From contig JAGOCV010000052.1 in the NCBI GenBank assembly GCA_017998575.1, forward strand, positions 1 through 16,290: DNA of 16,290 nucleotides, in the 5' to 3' direction. This document shows positions 1 to 6,188 of the stretch, one piece after another (positions within the stretch are counted from its first letter, which is position 1; every line of letters starts with the position of its first letter). The stretch comes from Burkholderiaceae bacterium (lineage in GTDB: Bacteria; Pseudomonadota; Gammaproteobacteria; Burkholderiales; Burkholderiaceae). The notes beneath the pieces are model-generated. The model saw only the letters and a program-made list of their open reading frames with translations. It was not told the origin of the DNA and made no database searches. Both the position numbers and the translations under genes were made by a program.

Positions 1-284
1 TCCTTGCACACGAAGGGTGCGCGGGCCGCGGTGTCGACAACACGCGTGCCGCGATCGAAATGCGCCAGCACCGCCTCGGCCACCAGGCCACGGCGCATCA
101 GGCGCTGCACGATCTGCGGATAGCCCAGCACGCGCGCGAGCTCGTCGCGCATGGGGGCGGTGGCCAGCCATGACAGCCGGCCGTCGGCCAGTGCGTCGCG
201 CAACGCGGCGGCGGCGGGGTCGTCGAACACGAACAGGTCCAGCACGACATTGGTGTCGATCACCACCACGGCCGGCGCCTTCAT
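1..284 (-). CDS. PIN-domain protein, putative ribonuclease (toxin-like), 3' end outside window
   Basis: PIN-domain proteins are Mg-dependent single-strand ribonucleases, often toxins of toxin-antitoxin pairs. Reading the minus strand from the ATG at 284 gives 94 codons before the window edge. The N-terminus VVVIDTNVVLDL carries the first catalytic Asp (D10) with the diagnostic DTN, and MRDELARVL supplies the usual acidic residue (E48). The frame is cut near FVCKD, just where the remaining acidic cluster normally follows, so about two thirds of a roughly 140-residue protein is seen. The start lies one base after the rlmL stop (TGA-A-ATG), with an AAGG-like ribosome site inside the rlmL end, so translation is probably coupled. 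No antitoxin gene lies upstream, where it usually sits. The sequence resembles the family annotated 'putative toxin-antitoxin system toxin component, PIN family'. The family assignment is firm; the toxin role is not. Confidence 0.82.
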   Translation of the reverse strand, partial: MKAPAVVVIDTNVVLDLFVFDDPAAAALRDALADGRLSWLATAPMRDELARVLGYPQIVQRLMRRGLVAEAVLAHFDRGTRVVDTAARAPFVCK

Positions 285-285
285 T

Positions 286-1545
286 TCAGCCTTGCTCGGG
301 CGTTGGCGTGCGGGAATCGCGTGCCGCACCCCGGACCATGTCGAAGCGGAACAGCCGGCATTCGATGGGCCCGTTCCACATCGGAACGCGGCGCGATTCC
401 TTCAGGCGCATGCGCGAAGGCAGCTTCATGTCGGGTGTGAGCATCCACGCCGTCCAGCCGGCGTAATGCTTCTTCCAGTGCGAGGCCAGGCGGTTGAAGA
501 ATTCACCGCCGTCGTCTACCTGGGCCTGCTCGCGGCCCACCTGCGGGCGCGCGCCGCGCCCGGCCACGCCGGCAGCCTCGATGCGCTCGCCGTAGGGCGG
601 GTTGAGCAGCATCGTGCCGGGTGTTTCCGTGGGGGGCATGCGCTGCAACGCATCGCCGCCGCGCAACTGCACGACCTGCGCCACGCCCGCGCGCTCGGCG
701 TTGCGCTGGGCGAAATCGACCATGCGGTGCGCCACGTCGCTGCCGAAGACCGGCGCGCAGGGGGCATGTTCGGCCGCGCGGGCCTCGGCGCGCAGAGCGT
801 CCCACACATGGGCCTGGAACGGCAGCAGCTTCTCGAAGCCGAAGCGGCGCAGGCTGCCGGCCGCAATACCGCAGGCAATCTGCGCCGCCTCGATGGCGAT
901 GGTGCCGCTGCCGCAGCACGGGTCGTACAGCGGCACGCCCTGCGAGGCGCCGCCGCCGGGCTCGCTCCAGCCGCTGGCGGCCAGCATGGCGGCGGCCAGC
1001 GTTTCCTTGAGCGGCGCATCGCCCTTGTCCTCGCGCCAGCCGCGCTTGAACAGCGGCTCGCCCGAGGTGTCCAGGTAGACCGTGGCGGTCTCGGCGGTCA
1101 GGTGCAGGTGCACGCGCACGTCGGGCCAGCGCGTCTCGACGTCGGGCCGAACGCCCGACTTGTGGCGGAAGCGGTCGGCCACGGCATCCTTGATGCGCAG
1201 CGCGGCGAAGTTCAGGCTCTTGAGCGGGCTGTGCTGTGCCGTCACCTCGACCTTGAAGGTCTGGCGCGTGGTGAACCACATCTCCCAGGCGATGCCCGAG
1301 GCGATCTCGTACAGGTCCTGCTCCTGCCGGTACGGTGCCTCGGCCAGCCGCACCAGCACGCGCTGGGCCAGCCGGCTGTGCAGGTTGAGCTGCAGCGCAT
1401 GGCGCCAGCTGGCCGCCAGCAGCACACCGCCGCGGCCCACCAGCAGGTCGTCGCCCGCCAGGCCGGTGAGCGCATGCACCTCGTCAGCCAGCCAGGGCTC
1501 GACGCCAGCGGCGCAGGGAAGGAAGAGGCGCAGGGATGAACTCAC
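286..1545 (-). CDS. rlmL: 23S rRNA (guanine-N2)-methyltransferase, RlmL type (THUMP + class I SAM domain)
   Basis: In E. coli this family methylates N2 of G2445 in 23S rRNA using S-adenosylmethionine. The 419-residue protein has an N-terminal ferredoxin-like/THUMP region (about residues 5-155, for RNA binding), followed by a Rossmann-type methyltransferase domain. The SAM-binding motif DPCCGSGT is at 208-215 and the catalytic NPPYGER at 315-321. The tail MRLKESRRVPMWNGPIE is typical of RlmL. It corresponds only to the RlmL half of the fused E. coli RlmKL; the RlmK half is absent, as is common outside Gammaproteobacteria. The start is a GTG (1545) with no clear Shine-Dalgarno, and no better in-frame start is near. 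It lies 37 nt after rpoN and one base before the PIN gene, so it is probably co-transcribed with both. The family is certain; the exact methylated base is inferred by homology. Confidence 0.92.
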   Translation of the reverse strand: MSSSLRLFLPCAAGVEPWLADEVHALTGLAGDDLLVGRGGVLLAASWRHALQLNLHSRLAQRVLVRLAEAPYRQEQDLYEIASGIAWEMWFTTRQTFKVEVTAQHSPLKSLNFAALRIKDAVADRFRHKSGVRPDVETRWPDVRVHLHLTAETATVYLDTSGEPLFKRGWREDKGDAPLKETLAAAMLAASGWSEPGGGASQGVPLYDPCCGSGTIAIEAAQIACGIAAGSLRRFGFEKLLPFQAHVWDALRAEARAAEHAPCAPVFGSDVAHRMVDFAQRNAERAGVAQVVQLRGGDALQRMPPTETPGTMLLNPPYGERIEAAGVAGRGARPQVGREQAQVDDGGEFFNRLASHWKKHYAGWTAWMLTPDMKLPSRMRLKESRRVPMWNGPIECRLFRFDMVRGAARDSRTPTPEQG

Positions 1546-1582
1546 GGGGATGCCAGGAAAACGGAAAAGGGTGGGTGCGGCG

Positions 1583-3118
1583 TCACAGCGCCTTGCGCAG
1601 GTTGGCCGGTGCGATGCGCAGCGCCTCGCGGTACTTGGCGACGGTGCGGCGCGCGCATTCGATGCCCTGCTCCTTGAGCATCTCGGAGATCTGGTTGTCC
1701 GACAACGGCTTCCTGGCGCTCTCGGCCGAGACGAACTGCTTGATGAGCGCGCGCACGGCGGTGGACGATGCGTTGCCGCCGGTCTCGGTGCCCAGCGCCG
1801 AGCCGAAGAAATACTTGAGCTCGAACGTGCCGAACGGCGTGGCCATGTACTTGGCCGTGGTCACGCGGCTGATGGTGGATTCATGCAGGCCGAGTTCGTC
1901 GGCGATCTCGCGCAGCACCAGCGGTCGCATGGCCAGCTCGCCATGCACGAAGAAGTTCTTCTGCCGCTCGACGATGGCACTGGACACGCGCAGGATGGTG
2001 TCGAAGCGCTGCTGGATGTTCTTGATGAACCAGCGCGCCTCCTGCAGCCGTTGCTGCAGCGCCTGATGGCCCTCGCCCCTGTGCGACTTGAGCGCGCCGG
2101 CATAGATGTCGTGCACGCGCAGGCGCGGCATCACGTCGGCGTTGAGCTGCACGCGAAGCTTCACGTTGGCGCCGCGGCCGGTCTTCACCACGATGACGTC
2201 GGGCACGATGATGTTGCGCTCGACGTCGACGAAGCGGCGGCCCGGCTTGGGCTCGAGCGTCGCCACCAGTGCCATGGCCTGCCGCACCGCGGCCTCGGTC
2301 TCGCCGCTCAGGTGGGCCAGACGCTTGACATCGCGCCGGGCCAGCAGCTCCAGCGGCTGGGCGCAGAGGGCCAGCGCCGTCGTCCGCAGCGCGGCGGGCG
2401 CCACATCGTCGGTCAGCGTGCGCAACTGCAGCGACAGGCACTCGCCCAGGTCGCGCGCGCCCACGCCGGCGGGCTCCAGGCTCTGCAGCAGCCGCAGGGC
2501 CACGGTGAAGTGGTGGACCAGCTCCTCGATTGTCTCGAGGTCGTCGCCGCCGGCCAGGCCCTCGGCCAGCGACTGGAGGCTGTCTTCCAGATAGCCGTCG
2601 TCGTTGAGCGATTCGATCAGGTAGCGCAACGCCGCGCGGTCTTCCTCGGACAGTCGCAGCGCCAGCGCCTGGCGGTGCAGGTGGTCGGGCAGGGATTCAT
2701 GGCCGCGCGCCAGGTCGATGGCATCGACCGAGTCGTCGTCGGACGAGCCGTTCTTGCGCGCCGGCTGGTCGTTGCCCCACTCGCCGTCCTCGATCAGCGT
2801 GTCGCTGCTGCCATCGCCTTCCCAGCTCGATTCGAGCTCGGCCACCGGGTCGGCGGGCGCGGCGGCGTCCTCGCCCAGGCCGTCGCCGCCGGCATCGCTG
2901 CCGCCGTCGTCGTCGCGGACACGGGTGCTGTCCGCCTGCATCGGCTCGGGTGCCGGCAGGTCGTCGGGCTCGGCTTCGAGGAAGGGGTTCTCGTCGAGCA
3001 TCTGCTCGACTTCCTGGCTGAGTTCGAGCGTGGACAGTTGCAGCAGACGGATCGACTGCTGCAACTGCGGCGTGAGCGCCAGATGCTGCGAGATGCGGAG
3101 GGATAAACCCTGCTTCAT
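1583..3118 (-). CDS. rpoN: RNA polymerase sigma-54 factor RpoN
   Basis: This alternative sigma factor directs RNA polymerase to -24/-12 promoters and needs ATP-dependent enhancer-binding activators. The 511-residue protein shows all regions. Region I is the Gln/Leu-rich N-terminus, residues 1-50 (LALTPQLQQSIRLLQLS). Region II is an unusually long acidic, Gly/Asp-rich linker at about 51-135. Region III holds the core-binding domain, a helix-turn-helix (LREIADELGLHESTISRVT), and the RpoN box ARRTVAKYRE at 489-498 just before the C-terminus. The ATG at 3118 is the natural start because region I begins at MKQGLSLRISQ. The G-rich ribosome-binding stretch just upstream (GGGGGCTTC, minus strand) belongs to the GC-rich spacer at 3119-3251. 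The order lptA-lptB-rpoN is classic for proteobacteria. The usual next gene, hpf/raiA, is not here; rlmL follows after 37 nt. Confidence 0.97.
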   Translation of the reverse strand: MKQGLSLRISQHLALTPQLQQSIRLLQLSTLELSQEVEQMLDENPFLEAEPDDLPAPEPMQADSTRVRDDDGGSDAGGDGLGEDAAAPADPVAELESSWEGDGSSDTLIEDGEWGNDQPARKNGSSDDDSVDAIDLARGHESLPDHLHRQALALRLSEEDRAALRYLIESLNDDGYLEDSLQSLAEGLAGGDDLETIEELVHHFTVALRLLQSLEPAGVGARDLGECLSLQLRTLTDDVAPAALRTTALALCAQPLELLARRDVKRLAHLSGETEAAVRQAMALVATLEPKPGRRFVDVERNIIVPDVIVVKTGRGANVKLRVQLNADVMPRLRVHDIYAGALKSHRGEGHQALQQRLQEARWFIKNIQQRFDTILRVSSAIVERQKNFFVHGELAMRPLVLREIADELGLHESTISRVTTAKYMATPFGTFELKYFFGSALGTETGGNASSTAVRALIKQFVSAESARKPLSDNQISEMLKEQGIECARRTVAKYREALRIAPANLRKAL

Positions 3119-3251
3119 GAAGCCCCCACGCTCCCCACTGCGTGTGGTTCGCGGCCCCCCGGGGGAGCCGCTCGCGCCGGGCGCCGGCCGAGCCGGGACG
3201 TGACCGCTACGCGGTCAGCGCTCGGCCGAACATTTGCTTCTGGCCCCATGG
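3119..3251. repeat. GC-rich intergenic spacer between lptB and rpoN, probable dispersed repeat
   Basis: This 133-bp noncoding spacer separates lptB from rpoN. It begins on the plus strand with AGCCCCCACGCTCCCC and contains a C6G5 run (GGCCCCCCGGGGGAGCC, about 3152-3168) and a compound hairpin further right. From memory, very similar AAGCCCCCACGCT...CCCCCCGAGGGGG elements occur many times between genes in Comamonadaceae genomes, so I read it as a REP-like intergenic repeat. The left end touches the rpoN start codon and supplies its leader and ribosome-binding region. Only one copy is in the window, so repetition cannot be shown from this sequence alone. Confidence 0.5.
3185..3228. other. Compound inverted repeat (stem-loop) after lptB
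   Basis: The outer arms CGGCCGAGC (3185-3193) and GCTCGGCCG (3220-3228) pair perfectly over 9 bp. Inside them the arms TGACCGC (3201-3207) and GCGGTCA (3211-3217) pair perfectly over 7 bp around a TAC loop. The bulge between the two stems is asymmetric (7 nt and 2 nt). No T-run follows on the minus strand, so it is a weak candidate for an intrinsic terminator. It could attenuate lptB-to-rpoN readthrough, stabilise the lptB 3' end, or simply be the palindromic core of the repeat-like spacer. Confidence 0.6.
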
Positions 3252-4076
3252 CTACATCCGGAAATGCTCGCCCAGGTACACGCGGCGCACCTCGGCGTTG
3301 TTGACGATCTCGGCCGGCGTGCCCTGCGCCAGCACATGGCCGTCGCTGATGATGAAGGCGTGGTCGCAGATGCCCAGCGTTTCGCGCACGTTGTGGTCGG
3401 TGATGAGTACACCGATGCCGCGTGACTTGAGGAAGCCGATGATGCGCTGGATTTCGATCACCGCGATCGGGTCGATGCCGGCAAAGGGCTCGTCCAGCAG
3501 GATGAAACGCGGCTGCGTCGCCAGCGCACGGGCGATCTCCACGCGGCGGCGCTCGCCGCCCGAGAGGGCGATGGCCGGCGAGTCGGCCAGGTGGTCCACG
3601 CGCAGGTCGCGCAGCAGTTCGGCCAGGCGGCGCTCGATCTCGGTGCGGTCGAGCGGACGGCCCGCCTGCGGACCTTCCTGGTAGAGCTGCAACTCCAGTA
3701 CGGCGCGCACGTTTTCGGCCACGCTGAGCTTGCGGAAGATCGAAGCCTCTTGCGGCAGGTACGACAGGCCCATGCGCGAGCGCCGGTGGATGGGCATGTG
3801 GGCCACGGGCTCGCCATCGATGCGGATGTCGCCCGCGTCGGCGCGCACCAGGCCCACGATCATGTAGAACGACGTGGTTTTGCCGGCACCATTGGGGCCG
3901 AGCAGGCCGACGACTTCGCCTTTCTGCACGGCCAGCGACACATCCTTGACCACCTTGCGGCTGCCATAGGCCTTCTGCAGGTGCAGTGCCTCCAGGCGGC
4001 CGCCTGCAGCGCCAGCAGGCGCCATGGCGGGAGCCGCCGCCGCGGAGCCGGCGGCTTGCGTCGTGTCTTCGCTCAC
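3252..4076 (-). CDS. lptB: LPS export ABC transporter ATP-binding protein LptB
   Basis: LptB is the cytoplasmic ATPase that powers LptFG in extracting lipopolysaccharide from the inner membrane and pushing it across the Lpt bridge. The 274-residue protein has Walker A GPNGAGKT (60-67), Q-loop YLPQE (106-110), ABC signature LSGGE (171-175), Walker B FILLDEP with the catalytic Glu (191-197), and an H-loop His in ITDHNV (H228). The start is a GTG at 4076 overlapping the lptA stop (GTGA); GGAG sits 7 nt upstream inside lptA, which favours this start. That choice gives an Ala/Pro-rich N-terminal extension of about 26 residues not found in the E. coli protein (241 residues). An internal ATG at 4025 would remove most of it. 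Translational coupling to lptA is expected. Confidence 0.96.
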   Translation of the reverse strand: MSEDTTQAAGSAAAAPAMAPAGAAGGRLEALHLQKAYGSRKVVKDVSLAVQKGEVVGLLGPNGAGKTTSFYMIVGLVRADAGDIRIDGEPVAHMPIHRRSRMGLSYLPQEASIFRKLSVAENVRAVLELQLYQEGPQAGRPLDRTEIERRLAELLRDLRVDHLADSPAIALSGGERRRVEIARALATQPRFILLDEPFAGIDPIAVIEIQRIIGFLKSRGIGVLITDHNVRETLGICDHAFIISDGHVLAQGTPAEIVNNAEVRRVYLGEHFRM

Positions 4077-4699
4077 CGGCGTTCTCCGCCGAGGGTGGTG
4101 CTGGGGCGCAGCGGCGTGCCGGGCGCGGCCGGTGCAGGCGCCGGGCTGCCCGCGGTACCGCGCGGCGTCAGCACGGCACGCACGCGGCCACCGGGCGCGG
4201 CGGGCGTGCCGGCCGTGGCGGGCGGGCGTCCGTTGACCGTGAACACGTCGGTCCCGTTGTCGTAGGTGATGAGATTGCCGGTGATTTCGTCGACCGCAGT
4301 GCCGCCGCGCAGGCGGCGCAGCTCGGCGCGGCGGATGAACTTCACGTTGTCGGCGCGACTGTCGTATTCGATGACTTCGGATTCGCCCTCGATGAATTCG
4401 TCGAGGTTGTCGCGCTTCTGGCGGTAGTAGGCCAACTGGCCGGCAGCAGCCGTGACGGTGCCGTACTGGTAGCCGCCGGAGTCCTGGCGTACTTCCAGCC
4501 GCGCGCCGCGGATGATGATCGTGCCCTTGGTGAGCACCACGTCGCCGGTGAACACGCTGGTCTGCCGGATGTCGTCATAGCGCAGCGAGTCGGCCTCGAT
4601 GTTCATGGGCTTGTCGCGGTCGGCGCGCTCGGCGTGGGCCGGGACCGACAGGCACAGCGCCGCCAGCAAGGCCAGGATCGGTGAAGGAAAGTTTTTCAT
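4073..4699 (-). CDS. lptA: LPS transport periplasmic protein LptA
   Basis: LptA forms the beta-jellyroll bridge that carries lipopolysaccharide from LptC at the inner membrane to LptD at the outer membrane. The 208-residue protein has a signal peptide (residues 1-23, ending AHA). The OstA/LptA domain follows at about 31-155: PMNIEADSLRYDD at its start, then the FTGDVVLTKGTIIIRG strands. The tail GGRVRAVLTPR is typical of betaproteobacterial LptA, and an Ala/Pro/Gly-rich extension of about 25 residues ends the protein, making it longer than E. coli LptA (185). I chose the ATG at 4699 because the signal peptide begins there; an upstream in-frame ATG at 4750 would start inside the dsbA terminator. 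It overlaps lptB by 4 nt. lptC, often directly upstream, is not next to it; dsbA is. Confidence 0.94.
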   Translation of the reverse strand: MKNFPSPILALLAALCLSVPAHAERADRDKPMNIEADSLRYDDIRQTSVFTGDVVLTKGTIIIRGARLEVRQDSGGYQYGTVTAAAGQLAYYRQKRDNLDEFIEGESEVIEYDSRADNVKFIRRAELRRLRGGTAVDEITGNLITYDNGTDVFTVNGRPPATAGTPAAPGGRVRAVLTPRGTAGSPAPAPAAPGTPLRPSTTLGGERR

Positions 4700-4720
4700 A
4701 TCGGCATGAATCTTGCAGGG

Positions 4721-4726
4721 ATTGTA
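4721..4726 (-). promoter_or_regulatory. Candidate -10 box for lptA (TACAAT)
   Basis: On the minus strand TACAAT lies between the dsbA terminator and the lptA start, 21 nt before the ATG, which places a transcription start near 4713-4714. No good -35 hexamer is seen at 16-18 nt spacing. Because a strong terminator sits immediately upstream, lptA needs its own promoter, and this is the best match in the short gap. Confidence 0.45.
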
Positions 4727-4751
4727 GCCCCGTGAGCTATTGCCAGACATG

Positions 4752-4779
4752 AAAAAAGCCCGCCGAAGCGGGCTGGTTT
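4752..4779 (-). terminator. Intrinsic terminator of dsbA
   Basis: On the minus strand AGCCCGC, TTCG, GCGGGCT (plus-strand 4757-4774) forms a perfect 7-bp stem with a UUCG tetraloop, followed directly by a run of T (plus-strand A-run 4752-4757). It lies about 38 nt after the dsbA stop. It separates the argS/SPOR/dsbA group from lptA/lptB/rpoN. Confidence 0.9.
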
Positions 4780-4811
4780 CTTGACAGCTCGAATCCCGGA
4801 GGGGCGGCCGG

Positions 4812-5459
4812 TCAGCGGCCTTTGTGAATCTCGGCCACCAGGTAATCCGTCACCTGCAGCGCTCGCGGCATGCCCTTGGCCACGGTGCCATCGGTGTAGA
4901 AACGGCCCGCGATGCCCAGCGACGGCACGCCCTGGACCTTGTACTCGTTTTGCAATTGGGTGGCGCGCTTGGCCTTGCTGACCACGCTGAACGAGTTGTA
5001 GACCTCGGTGAACTTGGCTTTGTCCAGACCCTGCTTTTCGGCCCAGGCGATGATGGGTTCGGGGCGCGAGATCTGCTGGCGTTCCACGTGGATGGCCATG
5101 AACACCTTGCTGTGCAGTTCGTCGAGCTTGCCCAACGTCTCCAGCGTATAGAACAGGCGCTGCTGCGGCTCGAAATCAGGGCGGAACGCCACGGGCACGC
5201 GCTTGACGGCCACGTGTGCGGGCTGGCGCTGCTTCCACTGCTCAAACATGGGCTCGAACGCGTTGCAGTGCGGGCAGCTGTACCAGAAGAACTCCACCAC
5301 CTCGACACGGCCGGGCGCGGCTTCGACGGAGACGGGCTTTTCCAGCGGCAGGTAATCGGCGCCGCGCTGCGGCACGAAGCCCTGGGCGAGCGCCGGGGTG
5401 GCGACGAAGGAGGCGGCCAGCGTGGATGCGGCGCCAACGGAAAATTCACGGCGTTTCAT
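4812..5459 (-). CDS. dsbA: Thiol:disulfide interchange protein DsbA/DsbL family
   Basis: DsbA introduces disulfide bonds into proteins newly exported to the periplasm and is reoxidised by DsbB. The 215-residue protein has the thioredoxin-fold active site CPHC at 62-65, inside FFWYSCPHCNAFEP, the helical insertion typical of DsbA, and the cis-proline loop QGVPS (P179). The signal peptide (1-25, ending ALA) starts KRREFSVGAA, a twin-arginine-like pattern. The start at 5459 has a good AGGAG ribosome site 10 nt upstream. It follows the SPOR-protein gene after 77 nt and ends in a strong terminator. Both neighbours that share its likely transcription unit are non-redox genes, so linkage is probably positional. 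The assignment is firm. Confidence 0.95.
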   Translation of the reverse strand: MKRREFSVGAASTLAASFVATPALAQGFVPQRGADYLPLEKPVSVEAAPGRVEVVEFFWYSCPHCNAFEPMFEQWKQRQPAHVAVKRVPVAFRPDFEPQQRLFYTLETLGKLDELHSKVFMAIHVERQQISRPEPIIAWAEKQGLDKAKFTEVYNSFSVVSKAKRATQLQNEYKVQGVPSLGIAGRFYTDGTVAKGMPRALQVTDYLVAEIHKGR

Positions 5460-5497
5460 TGATTTTTTCTCCTGGAAACGTACAGAGCCGCGCGCCT

Positions 5498-5513
5498 GGC
5501 GGGAGTTCCCGCC
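5498..5513. other. Short perfect stem-loop between SPOR gene and dsbA
   Basis: The palindrome GGCGGGA-GT-TCCCGCC lies in the 77-nt gap upstream of dsbA. The two-base loop and the absence of a T-run make termination doubtful. It may be a processing or stability element in a shared transcript, or chance in GC-rich DNA. Confidence 0.35.
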
Positions 5514-5536
5514 GCCTGGGCGGGCGGGACGACCGT

Positions 5537-6160
5537 TCAGCGCTGCACGCGCACGAGCGCGGCTTCGAGGCCATTGCTTTCGAGGCGCTCTTTCATGCGG
5601 TCGGCATCTTCCTTGCGCTCGAACGGACCGGTGCGCACGCGGTAGACGGTGCGTCCGGCCTGATCACGTTCTGTGACCTGGGCCTCGACACCCATCAGCG
5701 AGATGCGGGCGCGCTGCGACTCGGCGTCGTCCGAGGTGCGGAAGGCGCCGGCCTGCACGAAGTAGCGGAACGGATCGGCACCGGCCGCGCGGGCCTTGGC
5801 CAGATCGCCCAGCGGGTCGGCCGATGCGGCCGGCGGTGCGGACGGGGCCGTGCCGGGGCCGCCCGAGACGGCAGGCGGCAGGGCGGCGGCACCCGGGGTC
5901 GCCGGCGCACTGGCCGCAGCCGCCGGGGCGGAGGGCGTCGTGGCCGCACGCGGACGGCCGCCCAGCGGCGCATTGGGGTCCCAGTCGCGGTTGCGGCGGG
6001 CCTCGGCGGCGTCCTGCTCGGGCGTGACCGGCTGGTTCTTATTGACGAAGGGAATGGGGACCTTGGTGACGTACACGGCCACGGCCAGGGCCACGCCCAG
6101 TCCCACGACGACGCCGATGATGAAACCGATGATGGTTCCGCCGCGCTGATGCTGTTTCAT
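5537..6160 (-). CDS. SPOR-domain inner-membrane protein (FtsN-like architecture)
   Basis: SPOR domains bind denuded glycan strands of septal peptidoglycan and target proteins to the division site. The 207-residue protein has a short cytoplasmic N-terminus (MKQHQRGG), one membrane helix at about 9-31, and a periplasmic Ala/Pro-rich linker (about 65-120). A C-terminal SPOR domain at about 130-205 follows (YFVQAGAFRTSDDAESQ near its start, VYRVRTGPFERKEDA further on). This N-in bitopic arrangement matches FtsN and the SPOR proteins often found next to argS in betaproteobacteria. I chose the ATG at 6160 because the membrane segment follows directly; an in-frame upstream ATG at 6232 would overlap argS and add a non-membrane leader. 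It begins 28 nt after argS. Whether it is the true FtsN cannot be decided here. Confidence 0.88.
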   Translation of the reverse strand: MKQHQRGGTIIGFIIGVVVGLGVALAVAVYVTKVPIPFVNKNQPVTPEQDAAEARRNRDWDPNAPLGGRPRAATTPSAPAAAASAPATPGAAALPPAVSGGPGTAPSAPPAASADPLGDLAKARAAGADPFRYFVQAGAFRTSDDAESQRARISLMGVEAQVTERDQAGRTVYRVRTGPFERKEDADRMKERLESNGLEAALVRVQR

Positions 6161-6188
6161 GTCGATCCGGTGGTTCAATCGTGAGGGC

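Noticed and set aside
151..1539. Long plus-strand open frame (462 codons) opposite rlmL
   Set aside because: It is antisense to a protein with clear THUMP/SAM motifs; its translation is Ala/Arg/His-rich without any recognisable domain, as expected from GC-rich third-position bias.
1082..3106. Long plus-strand open frame (674 codons) opposite rlmL and rpoN
   Set aside because: It spans two well-supported genes on the other strand and shows no family motif.
3152..3228. CRISPR-like or tRNA-like structure in the rpoN-lptB spacer
   Set aside because: There are hairpins but no spaced direct repeats and no cloverleaf; the GC-run palindromes fit a REP-like intergenic element better.
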